Source: Vibrio sp. CAU 1672 (lineage in GTDB: Bacteria > Pseudomonadota > Gammaproteobacteria > Enterobacterales > Vibrionaceae). From it: a DNA stretch of 64,000 bases. Made by a program: the position numbers and the translations under genes. The stretch is taken from positions 62,001 through 126,000 of the forward strand of contig NZ_JARHUF010000010.1 in the NCBI RefSeq assembly GCF_029223195.1, read 5' to 3'. The notes under the pieces were generated by a model. That model saw only the letters and a program-made list of their open reading frames with translations. It was not told the origin of the DNA and searched no databases. Of the stretch, positions 36,716 to 45,510 are shown piece by piece (position 1 is the stretch's first letter; every line of letters begins with the position of its first letter).

Positions 36716-38002
36716 ATGATCGGTATTGTAATGTTTTTTGTTGCTTTATTTGCACTGCTGTTGGGGTTTCCGGTGGCGTTTACCTTTGGCGGGATTGCGC
36801 TGATCTTCGGCGTATGGGCGGAGGGCATCGAGATGTTTGCTTTCATGCCTTACCGTATCCAGTCGATCATGGAAAACACCGTGTTGATGGCGGTACCACT
36901 GTTTGTCTTCATGGGGCTGGTATTGCAAAAAACTCGTTTGGCAGAGCAGCTACTCGAGTCGATGGGAAGATTGTTTGGCGGAGTTCGCGGCGGAATCGCG
37001 ATTTCTACCGTTCTGGTCGGGGCGCTTCTGGCGGCATCGACCGGAGTGGTAGGCGCCTCGGTGGTGGCGATGGGGCTTATTTCGTTACCGGTGATGCTCA
37101 AGTACAACTATAACAAAGGCCTGGCGTGCGGCACGATATGCGCGTCCGGGACGCTGGGGCAGATCATTCCGCCCTCCATTGTGCTGATTTTGCTCGGAGA
37201 TGTGTTGGGTGTCCCGGTGGGGGATTTATTTCAGGCGGCGATCTGGCCGGGACTGATGCTGGTTGGTGCCTATGTGGTGTATATTTTAATCTACGCTAAG
37301 CTGAACCCTGACGCCGCGCAGGCGCTGGAGCGTGATATGTCCATCAGCCGCAGGCAAGAGGTACTGAAGGCGCTCAAAGCGGTCATTCCACCACTGGCTC
37401 TGATCATTGTTGTGCTGGGTTCTATCTTCGCCGGGGTTGCGACACCAACCGAGTCAGCTGCGTTAGGCGGGGCCGGCGCGATTGTGTTGTCGCTACTTTA
37501 CCGGCAGTTCAGCTGGGCTATGGTTTACGACTCGGCCAAAGAGACCGTCAAAGTGACCGCAATGGTGTTTGCCATTCTGCTCGGCGCGACTGCCTTTTCC
37601 ATGGCGTTTACTTATACTGGCGGGGATTATCTGGTTGAAGAGTGGATGCTACAGATCCCGGGTGAGAAATGGGGCTTTTTGATCATCACCATGGTTGTCA
37701 TCCTGATCCTGGGGTTCTTCATCGACTTTGTGGAAATCTGCTTCATTATTGTCCCCATTATTGCACCGGTCGCCGAGCTGCTGGGGATAAACATGACCTG
37801 GTTTGCGATTCTGATCGCCATGAACCTGCAAACCTCGTTCCTGACGCCACCTTTTGGTTTTAGCCTGTTTTATCTCAAAGGTGTAGCACCCAAGGGGGTG
37901 ACCACATCAGATATTTATCGTGGAGTGATGCCCTTTATTGCCATCCAGATAGTGGTACTGGCTTCATTGCTGCTGTTCCCGGCATTTTACGGCATGGGCT
38001 GA
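36716..38002 (+). CDS. dctM: TRAP transporter large permease (DctM)
   Basis: 428 residues with about 12 hydrophobic segments; Na+-coupled transport subunit. DctM signatures include LLGFPVAFTFGG, STGVVGASVVAMG, GTLGQIIPPSIVLILLG and GVATPTESAALG. AGGGAAGTTGTC precedes the ATG. Last gene of dctPQM; a terminator follows, then a two-component system in the same direction. Confidence 0.95.
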   Translation: MIGIVMFFVALFALLLGFPVAFTFGGIALIFGVWAEGIEMFAFMPYRIQSIMENTVLMAVPLFVFMGLVLQKTRLAEQLLESMGRLFGGVRGGIAISTVLVGALLAASTGVVGASVVAMGLISLPVMLKYNYNKGLACGTICASGTLGQIIPPSIVLILLGDVLGVPVGDLFQAAIWPGLMLVGAYVVYILIYAKLNPDAAQALERDMSISRRQEVLKALKAVIPPLALIIVVLGSIFAGVATPTESAALGGAGAIVLSLLYRQFSWAMVYDSAKETVKVTAMVFAILLGATAFSMAFTYTGGDYLVEEWMLQIPGEKWGFLIITMVVILILGFFIDFVEICFIIVPIIAPVAELLGINMTWFAILIAMNLQTSFLTPPFGFSLFYLKGVAPKGVTTSDIYRGVMPFIAIQIVVLASLLLFPAFYGMG

Positions 38003-38059
38003 CCAGTCCGGTAAAGTGTGACTTAATCGTTTCACCCTTTGATAACAAATTGTTAGAGT

Positions 38060-38094
38060 AAAACTGCTTATTCTGCCGGATAAGCAGTTTTTTT
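38060..38094 (+). terminator. Terminator after dctM
   Basis: Perfect 10-bp stem AAACTGCTTA/TAAGCAGTTT, 10-base loop, T-run after it. It lies immediately before the kinase gene, so kinase expression depends on readthrough or its own promoter. Confidence 0.88.
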
Positions 38095-38106
38095 AATGGA
38101 GGGAGT

Positions 38107-39471
38107 ATGCCTCTTAAAGCTAAACTGATTTTGCTTACTCTGGTTCCGTTGTTGCTCGTCACTGCCAGCATCAGCTGGATTTCGATCTATCAGGCGAAAA
38201 CGCTCGGCCAGCGGGAGGTTGAGATTTTTCGTCAGAGCCTGATCCAATCGAAAGAACACGCGCTCAAGGATACGGTTGAACTGGCGTTTGATGCCATCTC
38301 GCACATTTACAACGATACCAGTCTGGATCAACAGGCAGCTCAGGCTGAGGTTAAAGGTATTCTGTCGCGCTTACGCTACGGCGCGGACGGCTACTTTTTT
38401 GCCTACGACAAACATGGTACCAACCTGGTTCATCCAATTCTGCCGCAACTGGTGGGGCAGAACCTGTTACATTTGCAGGATGAAAATGACGATCATCTGA
38501 TTGAAGCACTGCTGTACCAAGCGCAGTCAGGGGGGGGCTTTCATCAGTATTTGTGGCAAAAACCATCGACCGGTGATGTAGTACCTAAACTGAGCTATGC
38601 CGCCTGGCTGGATCGCTGGGAGTGGATGATCGGTACCGGGCTGTATATCGAAGATGTGCACCATGAAGTCGCTAATATGCGCGCTGCAGTTAATCAAAAC
38701 ATAGAAACCACTTTTTTTACGGTAGTGGTGATTTTGGTGGTGACAGTCGCGGTGATCATCGTACTGACGTTGGCGATCAACTTGCACGAACACCGTCTGG
38801 CGGATAAAAACCTCAAAGAGCTGGCTTATAAAACCGTTATGTTTCAGGAGGATGAGAAAAAGCACCTGGCACGCGAACTGCACGATGGGATCAATCAACT
38901 GTTGGTGTCGAGCAAATGTCATTTAGACCTAATGAGCCATCGATTGCACGACCCTAACCTGAAATCCCATCTGGAAAAATCCCAACGCTCACTGTTGACT
39001 GCGATTAACGAAGTGCGGCATATCTCCCATCAACTGCGCCCGAGTGCGCTGGATGACATTGGCCTTGAAGCGGCACTTAGCACTTTACTGCAGGACTTTC
39101 ACTCGCATTCCGGGATCGAGATTGATAGCCATTTTGATACCCAACAGCACAAGCTCAAGTCGGAAGTCGCAACCACGTTGTATCGGGTTGCGCAAGAGTC
39201 GCTCAACAATATTGAGAAACATGCAGAAGCAGAAAAAGTTACGGTAATTTTGCAAAAAATGGGTCATATGCTGCAATTGTTGATACGTGATGATGGCATG
39301 GGGTTCCAGGCCGACCATTCCCTTCATCGGCAGGGGATTGGGTTACGCAACATGCGCGAAAGGGTCGAATTCATCGGCGGGGAGTTTGAACTGATGAGTG
39401 AACCGGGTCTGGGGACAGAGATCACCGTGTTGTTGAATTTAGATGGATTAAATTATGGACAAGCCAATTAG
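38107..39471 (+). CDS. Sensor histidine kinase, single-Cache periplasmic domain, NarX/HisKA_3 type
   Basis: 454 residues. TM1 (about 6-28), a periplasmic sCache_2 domain (YGADGYFFAYDKHGTNLVHP, GFHQYLWQKPS, MIGTGLYIEDV), TM2 (about 203-225), then a HisKA_3 dimerisation helix with the phospho-acceptor His in HLARELHDGINQLL and a HATPase (NNIEKHAEAEKV, DDGMGFQ, GLRNMRERV). Cache_2 domains bind small carboxylates in characterised cases; next to dctPQM, sensing of the transported acid is a reasonable inference. Overlaps the following regulator by 17 bases. Confidence 0.93.
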   Translation: MPLKAKLILLTLVPLLLVTASISWISIYQAKTLGQREVEIFRQSLIQSKEHALKDTVELAFDAISHIYNDTSLDQQAAQAEVKGILSRLRYGADGYFFAYDKHGTNLVHPILPQLVGQNLLHLQDENDDHLIEALLYQAQSGGGFHQYLWQKPSTGDVVPKLSYAAWLDRWEWMIGTGLYIEDVHHEVANMRAAVNQNIETTFFTVVVILVVTVAVIIVLTLAINLHEHRLADKNLKELAYKTVMFQEDEKKHLARELHDGINQLLVSSKCHLDLMSHRLHDPNLKSHLEKSQRSLLTAINEVRHISHQLRPSALDDIGLEAALSTLLQDFHSHSGIEIDSHFDTQQHKLKSEVATTLYRVAQESLNNIEKHAEAEKVTVILQKMGHMLQLLIRDDGMGFQADHSLHRQGIGLRNMRERVEFIGGEFELMSEPGLGTEITVLLNLDGLNYGQAN

Positions 39472-40093
39472 GGTGGTGGTGGTTGATGATCATCAGGTGG
39501 TACTGGATGGATTTTTGGCCCGGCTGGAACTGGAAGCGAATATTGAAGTCGTAGGAACCGCAAGTAATGGTCTGGAAGCAATTAATGTGGTGAAGCAACT
39601 CGATCCGGATGTGATTTTGATGGATATCAGTATGCCTGTCATGAACGGCATCGACGCCACCAGCGTGATCAAAGAAGAGCGGCCGAGCAGTAAAATCCTG
39701 ATGCTGACGATGCATGATAACCGAGAGTACATCATGAAAGTGATGCAGGCCGGTGCAGTCGGCTATATGCTAAAAGAGATTTCGGCGGATAAGATGGTTC
39801 AGGCGATCAAAACGGTGAATCAGGGGTCTACTTATTTTTGCGAATCCGTCACGCAAACCTTGTTTACTCAAGAGGTGGTTCCTGTGGCGCAAAAACCAAA
39901 CCCGCTTAGTCGCCGCGAAGCCTCAGTGCTAAAGCTGGTGGCTCAGGGGCACAGCAGTAAGAAAATTGCCACGCTGCTGGATATTAGTTATCGCACGGTA
40001 GAGACTCATCGTCATAATATTAAGCACAAGTTAGATCTGCATTCTACGGCAGAGTTAGCTAAGTATGCACTGGAAGTGGGGTTGATTGAATAA
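39455..40093 (+). CDS. LuxR/NarL-family response regulator
   Basis: 212 residues. Receiver domain with acidic pocket VVVDDHQ, phospho-acceptor in VILMDISMPVMNG and conserved Lys in YMLKEI; C-terminal LuxR HTH (LSRREASVLKLVAQGHSSKKIATLLDISYRTVETH, given here as one region at residues about 148-185). Its start lies inside the end of the kinase gene, so the two are translationally coupled partners. Likely controls dctPQM by context. Confidence 0.93.
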   Translation: MDKPIRVVVVDDHQVVLDGFLARLELEANIEVVGTASNGLEAINVVKQLDPDVILMDISMPVMNGIDATSVIKEERPSSKILMLTMHDNREYIMKVMQAGAVGYMLKEISADKMVQAIKTVNQGSTYFCESVTQTLFTQEVVPVAQKPNPLSRREASVLKLVAQGHSSKKIATLLDISYRTVETHRHNIKHKLDLHSTAELAKYALEVGLIE

Positions 40094-40155
40094 AAGAGTG
40101 AGGGCGACTTAAACCTCCGGAGGAGAGGAGCTGGCACACTCACTCGGCGCTGGTG

Positions 40156-40632
40156 TTATTCAGACTTGGTGATGCTACCGATTTCCAGCATTGGCGCAAC
40201 ATCGAACTCTTCGGCGTTCATCATGCTGGATATTCTCTGTACCGAAGACAGCAGCAAGCTCTGCTCCCACTCTTCGAGCTTCTGGAAGCGGTTAATAAAG
40301 TGTTCCTGTAATGGCGTAGGGGCTTGGGCAAGTGCCGCTTTGCCTTTTTCTGTCAGGTGAGCGTGCACTTTACGTTTATCTTCGACACTGCGGCGTCGTT
40401 CGGCCAACTGATTACGCTCCAGCCGGTCGAGAATCGTGGTGGCTGTGGCCTGACTCATATTGGTCTGCGTCGATAACTGCTTGATGGTCACATTGCTGTT
40501 TTCTTCGATCGCACGCATCAGAATCAACTGCGGCGCGGTCAGCCCGGATTCCTTACTTAATTTCTTCGAGTGTAAATCGATAGCCCGGATAATTTGGCGA
40601 ATCGAGACCAAAACTTCTTCGTATTTTTCCAA
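40156..40632 (-). CDS. cosR: MarR-family regulator CosR (compatible-solute regulator)
   Basis: 158 residues. MarR winged helix, with recognition region VTIKQLSTQTNMSQATATTI and wing LERNQLAERRRSVEDKRKVH. In Vibrio, CosR is a MarR-type repressor of ectoine synthesis and osmolyte transporters and sits divergently beside a BCCT gene, exactly the arrangement here. The start is a TTG at 40632 (GAG 4 bases upstream); the frame reaches a stop 10 codons earlier with no ATG or GTG between. The name rests on family plus synteny. Confidence 0.85.
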   Translation of the reverse strand: MEKYEEVLVSIRQIIRAIDLHSKKLSKESGLTAPQLILMRAIEENSNVTIKQLSTQTNMSQATATTILDRLERNQLAERRRSVEDKRKVHAHLTEKGKAALAQAPTPLQEHFINRFQKLEEWEQSLLLSSVQRISSMMNAEEFDVAPMLEIGSITKSE

Positions 40633-41018
40633 TTTCTCAATCCAGTTAAATGGGGGAAGCTGTTATTGCGCGACACTAACGTAAATCGCTGGCTATGAAA
40701 AGAGTTTTGCCAGCATAACCCCCATTGTTCTCAAAATAATTTTGATGTTTTTCATATAATAATTCGCAGGGATGGGGTGCGATTTTGACTGCTATGATTT
40801 ATTTTTAGTAATAATGGTTTGTGGTCGAAAGATTGCGCCGGGTGTTCGTCTGTGGGTTAAATGAGCGCCATGTGCTGTAAGTCGTTGGATTATGCCAATC
40901 AAATCTAGACAAACTGACCGCAAATGTTAGGATCTTCAACCTTTATGGAAATAAAATTCATCGTGTTCAAAGTAGTTGTGATTTTGTGCTCAGGTTTTGG
41001 ATACGAAAGAGAGGAAAA
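40633..41018. promoter_or_regulatory. cosR-bccT divergent control region
   Basis: 386 AT-rich bases between the divergent genes. It must contain both promoters and presumably CosR operators. I see AT-rich stretches near 40735-40765 and 40795-40815 but no operator I can define. No coding sequence seen. Confidence 0.55.
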
Positions 41019-42590
41019 ATGACGAAAGGTATAGATAAGTACAGTATTGACAGTACCGACTATACGGTCGGTCAGGACAATGTGCAAAAATGGGGCTTTG
41101 ATGTTCATAACCCGGTTTTTGGTATCAGTGCCGGCTTGATCGCGCTATTTCTGGTCGCCGCACTCGTGTTGGACGCCCATACTGCCAAGACGGTCCTGGA
41201 TGGGGTGAAATGGCAGATCATCGGGTCTTTTGACTGGCTGTTTATCATTGCAGGTAACATCTTTGTGATCTTCTGCCTGGTATTGATTGTCTCCCCATTG
41301 GGTAAGATCCGGCTTGGCGGCAGTGATGCCGTTGCAGATTATTCTTTTATGTCCTGGCTAGCCATGCTGTTCGCCGCAGGGATGGGAATCGGTCTGATGT
41401 TCTGGAGCGTGGCAGAGCCGGTCGCGTACTTTACCGGTTGGTATGAGACGCCGTTAAACGTTGAGCCGAACTCGCCGGAAGCGGCGACGCTGGCATTGGG
41501 CGCAACCATGTTCCACTGGGGATTGCACCCATGGGCGATTTACGGCGTGGTAGCGCTCTCTCTGGCTTTCTTTACTTACAATAAGGGCCTGCCTCTTTCC
41601 ATGCGCTCTATTTTTTACCCGCTGTTAGGTGACCGGGCATGGGGCTGGGCAGGACATATCGTTGATATTTTAGCGGTACTGGCGACCCTGTTCGGTCTGG
41701 CGACCTCGCTGGGTCTGGGAGCGCAGCAGGCAGCCAGTGGTATCCATCATGTATTCGGGTTAGAGCCGGGGTTAGGCCTGCAGGTGGTGGTGATCACCAT
41801 CGTCACCCTGTTGGCCGTGGTCTCTGTTGTTCGCGGTATTGATGGTGGGGTAAAAGTCATCAGTAACATCAACATGATCATCGCCTTTTTGTTGCTAATC
41901 TTAGTTGGCCTGATTGGCTGGGCGGCAAGTTTAGGTTCTATTCCGACCACGCTGATGGCGTACGCAGAGAACATCCTGCCACTGAGTAATCCGTTTGGCC
42001 GTGAAGACGAAGCGTGGTTCCAGGGCTGGACGGTGTTCTACTGGGCGTGGTGGATCTCCTGGTCACCATTTGTCGGTATGTTCATTGCGCGTGTGTCTCG
42101 TGGCCGTACGGTACGTGAGTTCATTACTGCGGTATTGATTGTACCAACCGTGGTTACTGTCGTTTGGATGTCGGTGTTTGGTGGCCTGGCGATTGAACAG
42201 GTTATCAACCAAGTGGGTGAGCTGGGCGCTAAGGGCTTAACTGATGTGTCGCTGGCGATGTTCCAGATGTTTGATGTGTTGCCGTTTGGCTCGCTGCTGT
42301 CGATCATCGCGGTGGTACTGGTGTTGGTGTTCTTTATTACCTCATCGGACTCGGGTTCGCTGGTAATTGATAGCATTACCGCTGGTGGTAAAGTGGATGC
42401 CCCGGTACTGCAACGGATTTTCTGGGCAGTAATGGAAGGGGCAATTGCGGTAGCCCTATTGTGGATTGGTGGCTCTGAAGCGGTGCAGGCACTGCAGGCC
42501 GGCGCAATTTCAACCGCGTTGCCGTTCACTTTTGTTTTGCTGGCCATGTGTGTCAGCCTGATCCTCGGGATGACCACCGAGCGGCGTTAA
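41019..42590 (+). CDS. BCCT-family compatible-solute transporter (OpuD-like)
   Basis: 523 residues from the ATG at 41019 (GAGG upstream); the frame opens 11 codons earlier. About 12 transmembrane helices. The BCCT signature is GWTVFYWAWWISWSPFVG followed by MFIARVSRGRTVREF; the coupling-site glycine segment is MLFAAGMGIGLMFW. Takes up glycine betaine or related solutes with Na+. Divergent from cosR, which implies osmotic control. Which vibrio BCCT this is cannot be told by eye. Confidence 0.95.
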   Translation: MTKGIDKYSIDSTDYTVGQDNVQKWGFDVHNPVFGISAGLIALFLVAALVLDAHTAKTVLDGVKWQIIGSFDWLFIIAGNIFVIFCLVLIVSPLGKIRLGGSDAVADYSFMSWLAMLFAAGMGIGLMFWSVAEPVAYFTGWYETPLNVEPNSPEAATLALGATMFHWGLHPWAIYGVVALSLAFFTYNKGLPLSMRSIFYPLLGDRAWGWAGHIVDILAVLATLFGLATSLGLGAQQAASGIHHVFGLEPGLGLQVVVITIVTLLAVVSVVRGIDGGVKVISNINMIIAFLLLILVGLIGWAASLGSIPTTLMAYAENILPLSNPFGREDEAWFQGWTVFYWAWWISWSPFVGMFIARVSRGRTVREFITAVLIVPTVVTVVWMSVFGGLAIEQVINQVGELGAKGLTDVSLAMFQMFDVLPFGSLLSIIAVVLVLVFFITSSDSGSLVIDSITAGGKVDAPVLQRIFWAVMEGAIAVALLWIGGSEAVQALQAGAISTALPFTFVLLAMCVSLILGMTTERR

Positions 42591-42629
42591 CTTAGTCATC
42601 GGTCATAACAGACCGGGCAGTGTTTGAAT

Positions 42630-42657
42630 CAAAGCCAGCAGCTAGCTGGCTTTTTTG
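42630..42657 (+). terminator. Terminator of the BCCT gene
   Basis: Stem AAAGCCAG/CTGGCTTT with a 7-base loop, then T-run. Confidence 0.9.
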
Positions 42658-42815
42658 TGCCGTTTTATTGACGGGCGACAAAAAAATAACACCATAAACC
42701 TTAAGGATTACAAATGGTTATTTGTTTTGATTCATGTATAAATAATGGTGCGAGAATCACCAGTAGGGTGTAAACTCGTGTCACTTTTACTGTTCTTGCA
42801 ATTAATCGCATTATT

Positions 42816-44699
42816 ATGAACTTATCATTAAAACAAAAGCTCATTGGTGCCAGCCTTTCCGCAGTGGTGGTAATGGCAGCTGCGCTGACTTGGTTATCTG
42901 CCGATCAACTTGCTGATCAAACTCACTCTGGTGTCAAAGCCCGTGCTCATAGCCTGAGTACTACTGCCTCGGGTGGTATTGCTGACTGGGTGGCGATTCG
43001 TAAAGACATTGCCAGCTCATTTAACGACTACAGCCTGGAATCAAATGTGGTCTCTTACCTGCAGCACGCCCGTAAGGCGGGTGGGTTTGACGATATTTTC
43101 TTAGGCACGCCGAAAGGCGAGATGTACCGCTCCCATCCAGAGCGCAACCGCGCTGGCTATGATCCTCGTACCCGTCCGTGGTACAAAGAAGCGCGTAAAG
43201 CCGGTAAGCAAATCATTACCGAGGCTTATCAGGATGCGATCACCAACGCCTTATTGATCACTATTGCTGAGCCGGTTTACCTGGGCGGGGAATTTGTCGG
43301 TGTGGTGGGCGCTGATGTACTGATTGATCAACTGATTAATGATGTGATCAGCCTGGACGCCGGTGACAATGCCCATGCCATGCTGATTGATATGAACATG
43401 GGGACTTTCCTGGCACACCCGGACAAGAATGTGACGCTTAAGCCGATTTCCAGTGTGTTGGGCCAGCTATCGCCAAGCGCAATTAAGCAAGCGGCTAACA
43501 CGGGCAGCATTGAGAGTATCGATGTTGATGGCGAAGAGAAGCTGTTCTATTTCAGTGCGGTACCGGGTACCTCCTGGATGTTTGCCATCGAAATGGATCG
43601 TGAAACTGAAGAGGCGGGCCATAGCCAGTTGCTGCGTGAGATGTTGTTTACCGCACTGCTGATCACTGTAGTGGTCGTGGCGGCAGTTTCTGCGTTGGTG
43701 AACTTCCTGTTCCGTGATTTGGGCCGGGTATCGAAAGCGCTGGAAGAAATTGCATCGGGTGAAGGCGATCTCACTCAGCGTCTGGAACCGCGCAGTGATG
43801 ATGAAGTGGGTAAACTGGCGGAAAACTTCAACCGGTTTGTCGGTAACATGCACAGTATGGTGTCGCGGTTAAGTGACGTATCGGTGTCACTGTCAGCACA
43901 GGCACGTCAGACAGCACAGCAGGCCGAAGAGCGTAGCCAGCGCATTTCTTACCAACAGGATGAAATCAACATGGTGGCGACTGCGGTGAACGAGATGGCC
44001 GCGGCGACACAAGAAATTGCCGGCAACGCAGATAGTACGGCACAAAGCTCGGAAGAAGCGGTACAGGCATGTGTGCATGGTTCCGGTCAGGTGACTCAAA
44101 CCCAGGGTTCTATTCAGAACCTGGCACAAGAAGTTCAGGTTGCAACCGATGTAATCCAAGAACTGGAAGCGCATGGAAACAGCATTAATACGATCTTATC
44201 GACGATTCAGGGTATTGCTGAACAGACCAACTTACTGGCCCTGAATGCGGCAATTGAAGCAGCCCGTGCCGGTGAGCAAGGGCGCGGTTTTGCGGTGGTT
44301 GCCGATGAGGTGCGTGTTTTAAGCCAACGTACACATGCATCGACCCAAGAGATTCAGGAAACGATTGAACTGCTGCAAGGTACCACCGCGAACGCGGTCG
44401 GCATTATGGGCGACAGCCGCCGTCTGGCTGACACCAGTGTGGATGACGCCAACTCAGCGGCGGTGAGCTTAACTCAAATTCACACTGCGGTTGAGCGTAT
44501 TAGTGATATGGCGACGCAGATCGCGTCGGCTGCGGAAGAGCAGGCGTCGGTGACCACTGAGATCACGCGCAATACCGAAGGTATTCGCGATGTGTCTAAT
44601 GAGTTGTCTGCGGAAGCGCAGCATGCGGCGCAGCAAGCGGCGGAGCTGTCAGAGTTGTCTCATGAGCTGGAAAACGAGATCAAACGATTCAAGTTATGA
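42816..44699 (+). CDS. Methyl-accepting chemotaxis protein with amino-acid-type dCache domain
   Basis: 627 residues: TM1 (about 8-27), periplasmic dCache_1 domain (about 35-275), TM2 (about 277-300), HAMP (about 300-355), and a signalling domain with the hairpin tip [19 protein letters not shown]. The ligand pocket matches the amino-acid-binding (dCache_1AA) pattern: Y115, R120, W122, Y123, Y138, D140 and D167, with the same spacing as in the amino-acid receptor PctA of Pseudomonas. An L-amino-acid receptor is therefore predicted. Monocistronic. Confidence 0.94.
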   Translation: MNLSLKQKLIGASLSAVVVMAAALTWLSADQLADQTHSGVKARAHSLSTTASGGIADWVAIRKDIASSFNDYSLESNVVSYLQHARKAGGFDDIFLGTPKGEMYRSHPERNRAGYDPRTRPWYKEARKAGKQIITEAYQDAITNALLITIAEPVYLGGEFVGVVGADVLIDQLINDVISLDAGDNAHAMLIDMNMGTFLAHPDKNVTLKPISSVLGQLSPSAIKQAANTGSIESIDVDGEEKLFYFSAVPGTSWMFAIEMDRETEEAGHSQLLREMLFTALLITVVVVAAVSALVNFLFRDLGRVSKALEEIASGEGDLTQRLEPRSDDEVGKLAENFNRFVGNMHSMVSRLSDVSVSLSAQARQTAQQAEERSQRISYQQDEINMVATAVNEMAAATQEIAGNADSTAQSSEEAVQACVHGSGQVTQTQGSIQNLAQEVQVATDVIQELEAHGNSINTILSTIQGIAEQTNLLALNAAIEAARAGEQGRGFAVVADEVRVLSQRTHASTQEIQETIELLQGTTANAVGIMGDSRRLADTSVDDANSAAVSLTQIHTAVERISDMATQIASAAEEQASVTTEITRNTEGIRDVSNELSAEAQHAAQQAAELSELSHELENEIKRFKL

Positions 44700-44720
44700 T
44701 CAGCTGACATGTGCAAGACG

Positions 44721-44748
44721 AAAAAGGAGCCGTAAGGCTCCTTTTTTT
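44721..44748. terminator. Terminator after the dCache chemoreceptor
   Basis: Perfect stem AAAAAGGAGCC/GGCTCCTTTTT, loop GTAA, T7 tail; A-rich 5' arm lets it also serve the convergent exonuclease gene. Confidence 0.92.
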
Positions 44749-44782
44749 GATGACTGTCTGATGAGGTGTCTCAATGCAAATT

Positions 44783-45502
44783 TTAGAGCCAAAAATCACC
44801 GACAGGCATATCTGCAGCATAATGGTGGGCTATCTGAGCCTGAAGCAGCTCCGCAGTTGCGATGGCATCGGTTAATGCGTGGTGCGGCGTATAGTCGGGG
44901 AGGCCGTAGCGACGCCGCGACTGTGCCAGCCGCAGTGATGCGGGTTTCACACCCTTAAGCCGGTTCCACAATCCGCCGGTCAGTTGCTTCTGGATTCTCT
45001 CTTCCAGTTGAAGGGTGTCCAATACGGGGAACTCAATGCCCTCCCCAATCCGTGAGCGCAGCGCCTTATCCAAGAATTCTCGTTCTATCCGGCGGTAATG
45101 CACCACGACTATCTTACCGCTCAGGCAGGGCAACAGTTCGGTGAGAATATCAGACAAGTCGGGGGCATCGACCAACTCACTGTGGGTAATACCGTGAATG
45201 ATTACTGACTCTTCACCAAGTTGTTTTTGTGGCCTGACGATCCAATGTCGGGCCTGTTTAAGGAAAATGCGGTTGAGGTTAAACGGCACCAGTCCTATGG
45301 AAATAATGTCATCTTTATCGGGTTTCAGGCCGGTCGTTTCCAGATCCAGTGCGACAAACTCAATCTCGGTAAGCGGAGTGTTTGCGGCGGGCAGTTGCTC
45401 GCTATAAAAAGCTTTGAGCCGTTCATCGGCAACCCGCTCCAGTTTTTGGGCAAATTTGGCCGGCCATTGAATCGCCGGGGGGTGAAAGAGTTTTTTCAGC
45501 AT
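44783..45502 (-). CDS. DnaQ-like DEDDh 3'-5' exonuclease
   Basis: 239 residues, epsilon-type exonuclease fold: ExoI motif FVALDLETTGLKPDKDDI, ExoII region VVVHYRRIEREFLDKAL, ExoIII with HHALTDAIATAELL (catalytic H and D). Not the polymerase III epsilon subunit itself (no clamp motif and different context). It starts 8 bases after the DUF294 gene stop, with AGGGGAAA as ribosome site, so the two are cotranscribed; the same pair sits beside acetate permease genes in other vibrios, though no such gene is here. Confidence 0.9.
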   Translation of the reverse strand: MLKKLFHPPAIQWPAKFAQKLERVADERLKAFYSEQLPAANTPLTEIEFVALDLETTGLKPDKDDIISIGLVPFNLNRIFLKQARHWIVRPQKQLGEESVIIHGITHSELVDAPDLSDILTELLPCLSGKIVVVHYRRIEREFLDKALRSRIGEGIEFPVLDTLQLEERIQKQLTGGLWNRLKGVKPASLRLAQSRRRYGLPDYTPHHALTDAIATAELLQAQIAHHYAADMPVGDFWL

Positions 45503-45510
45503 GGTTTCCC

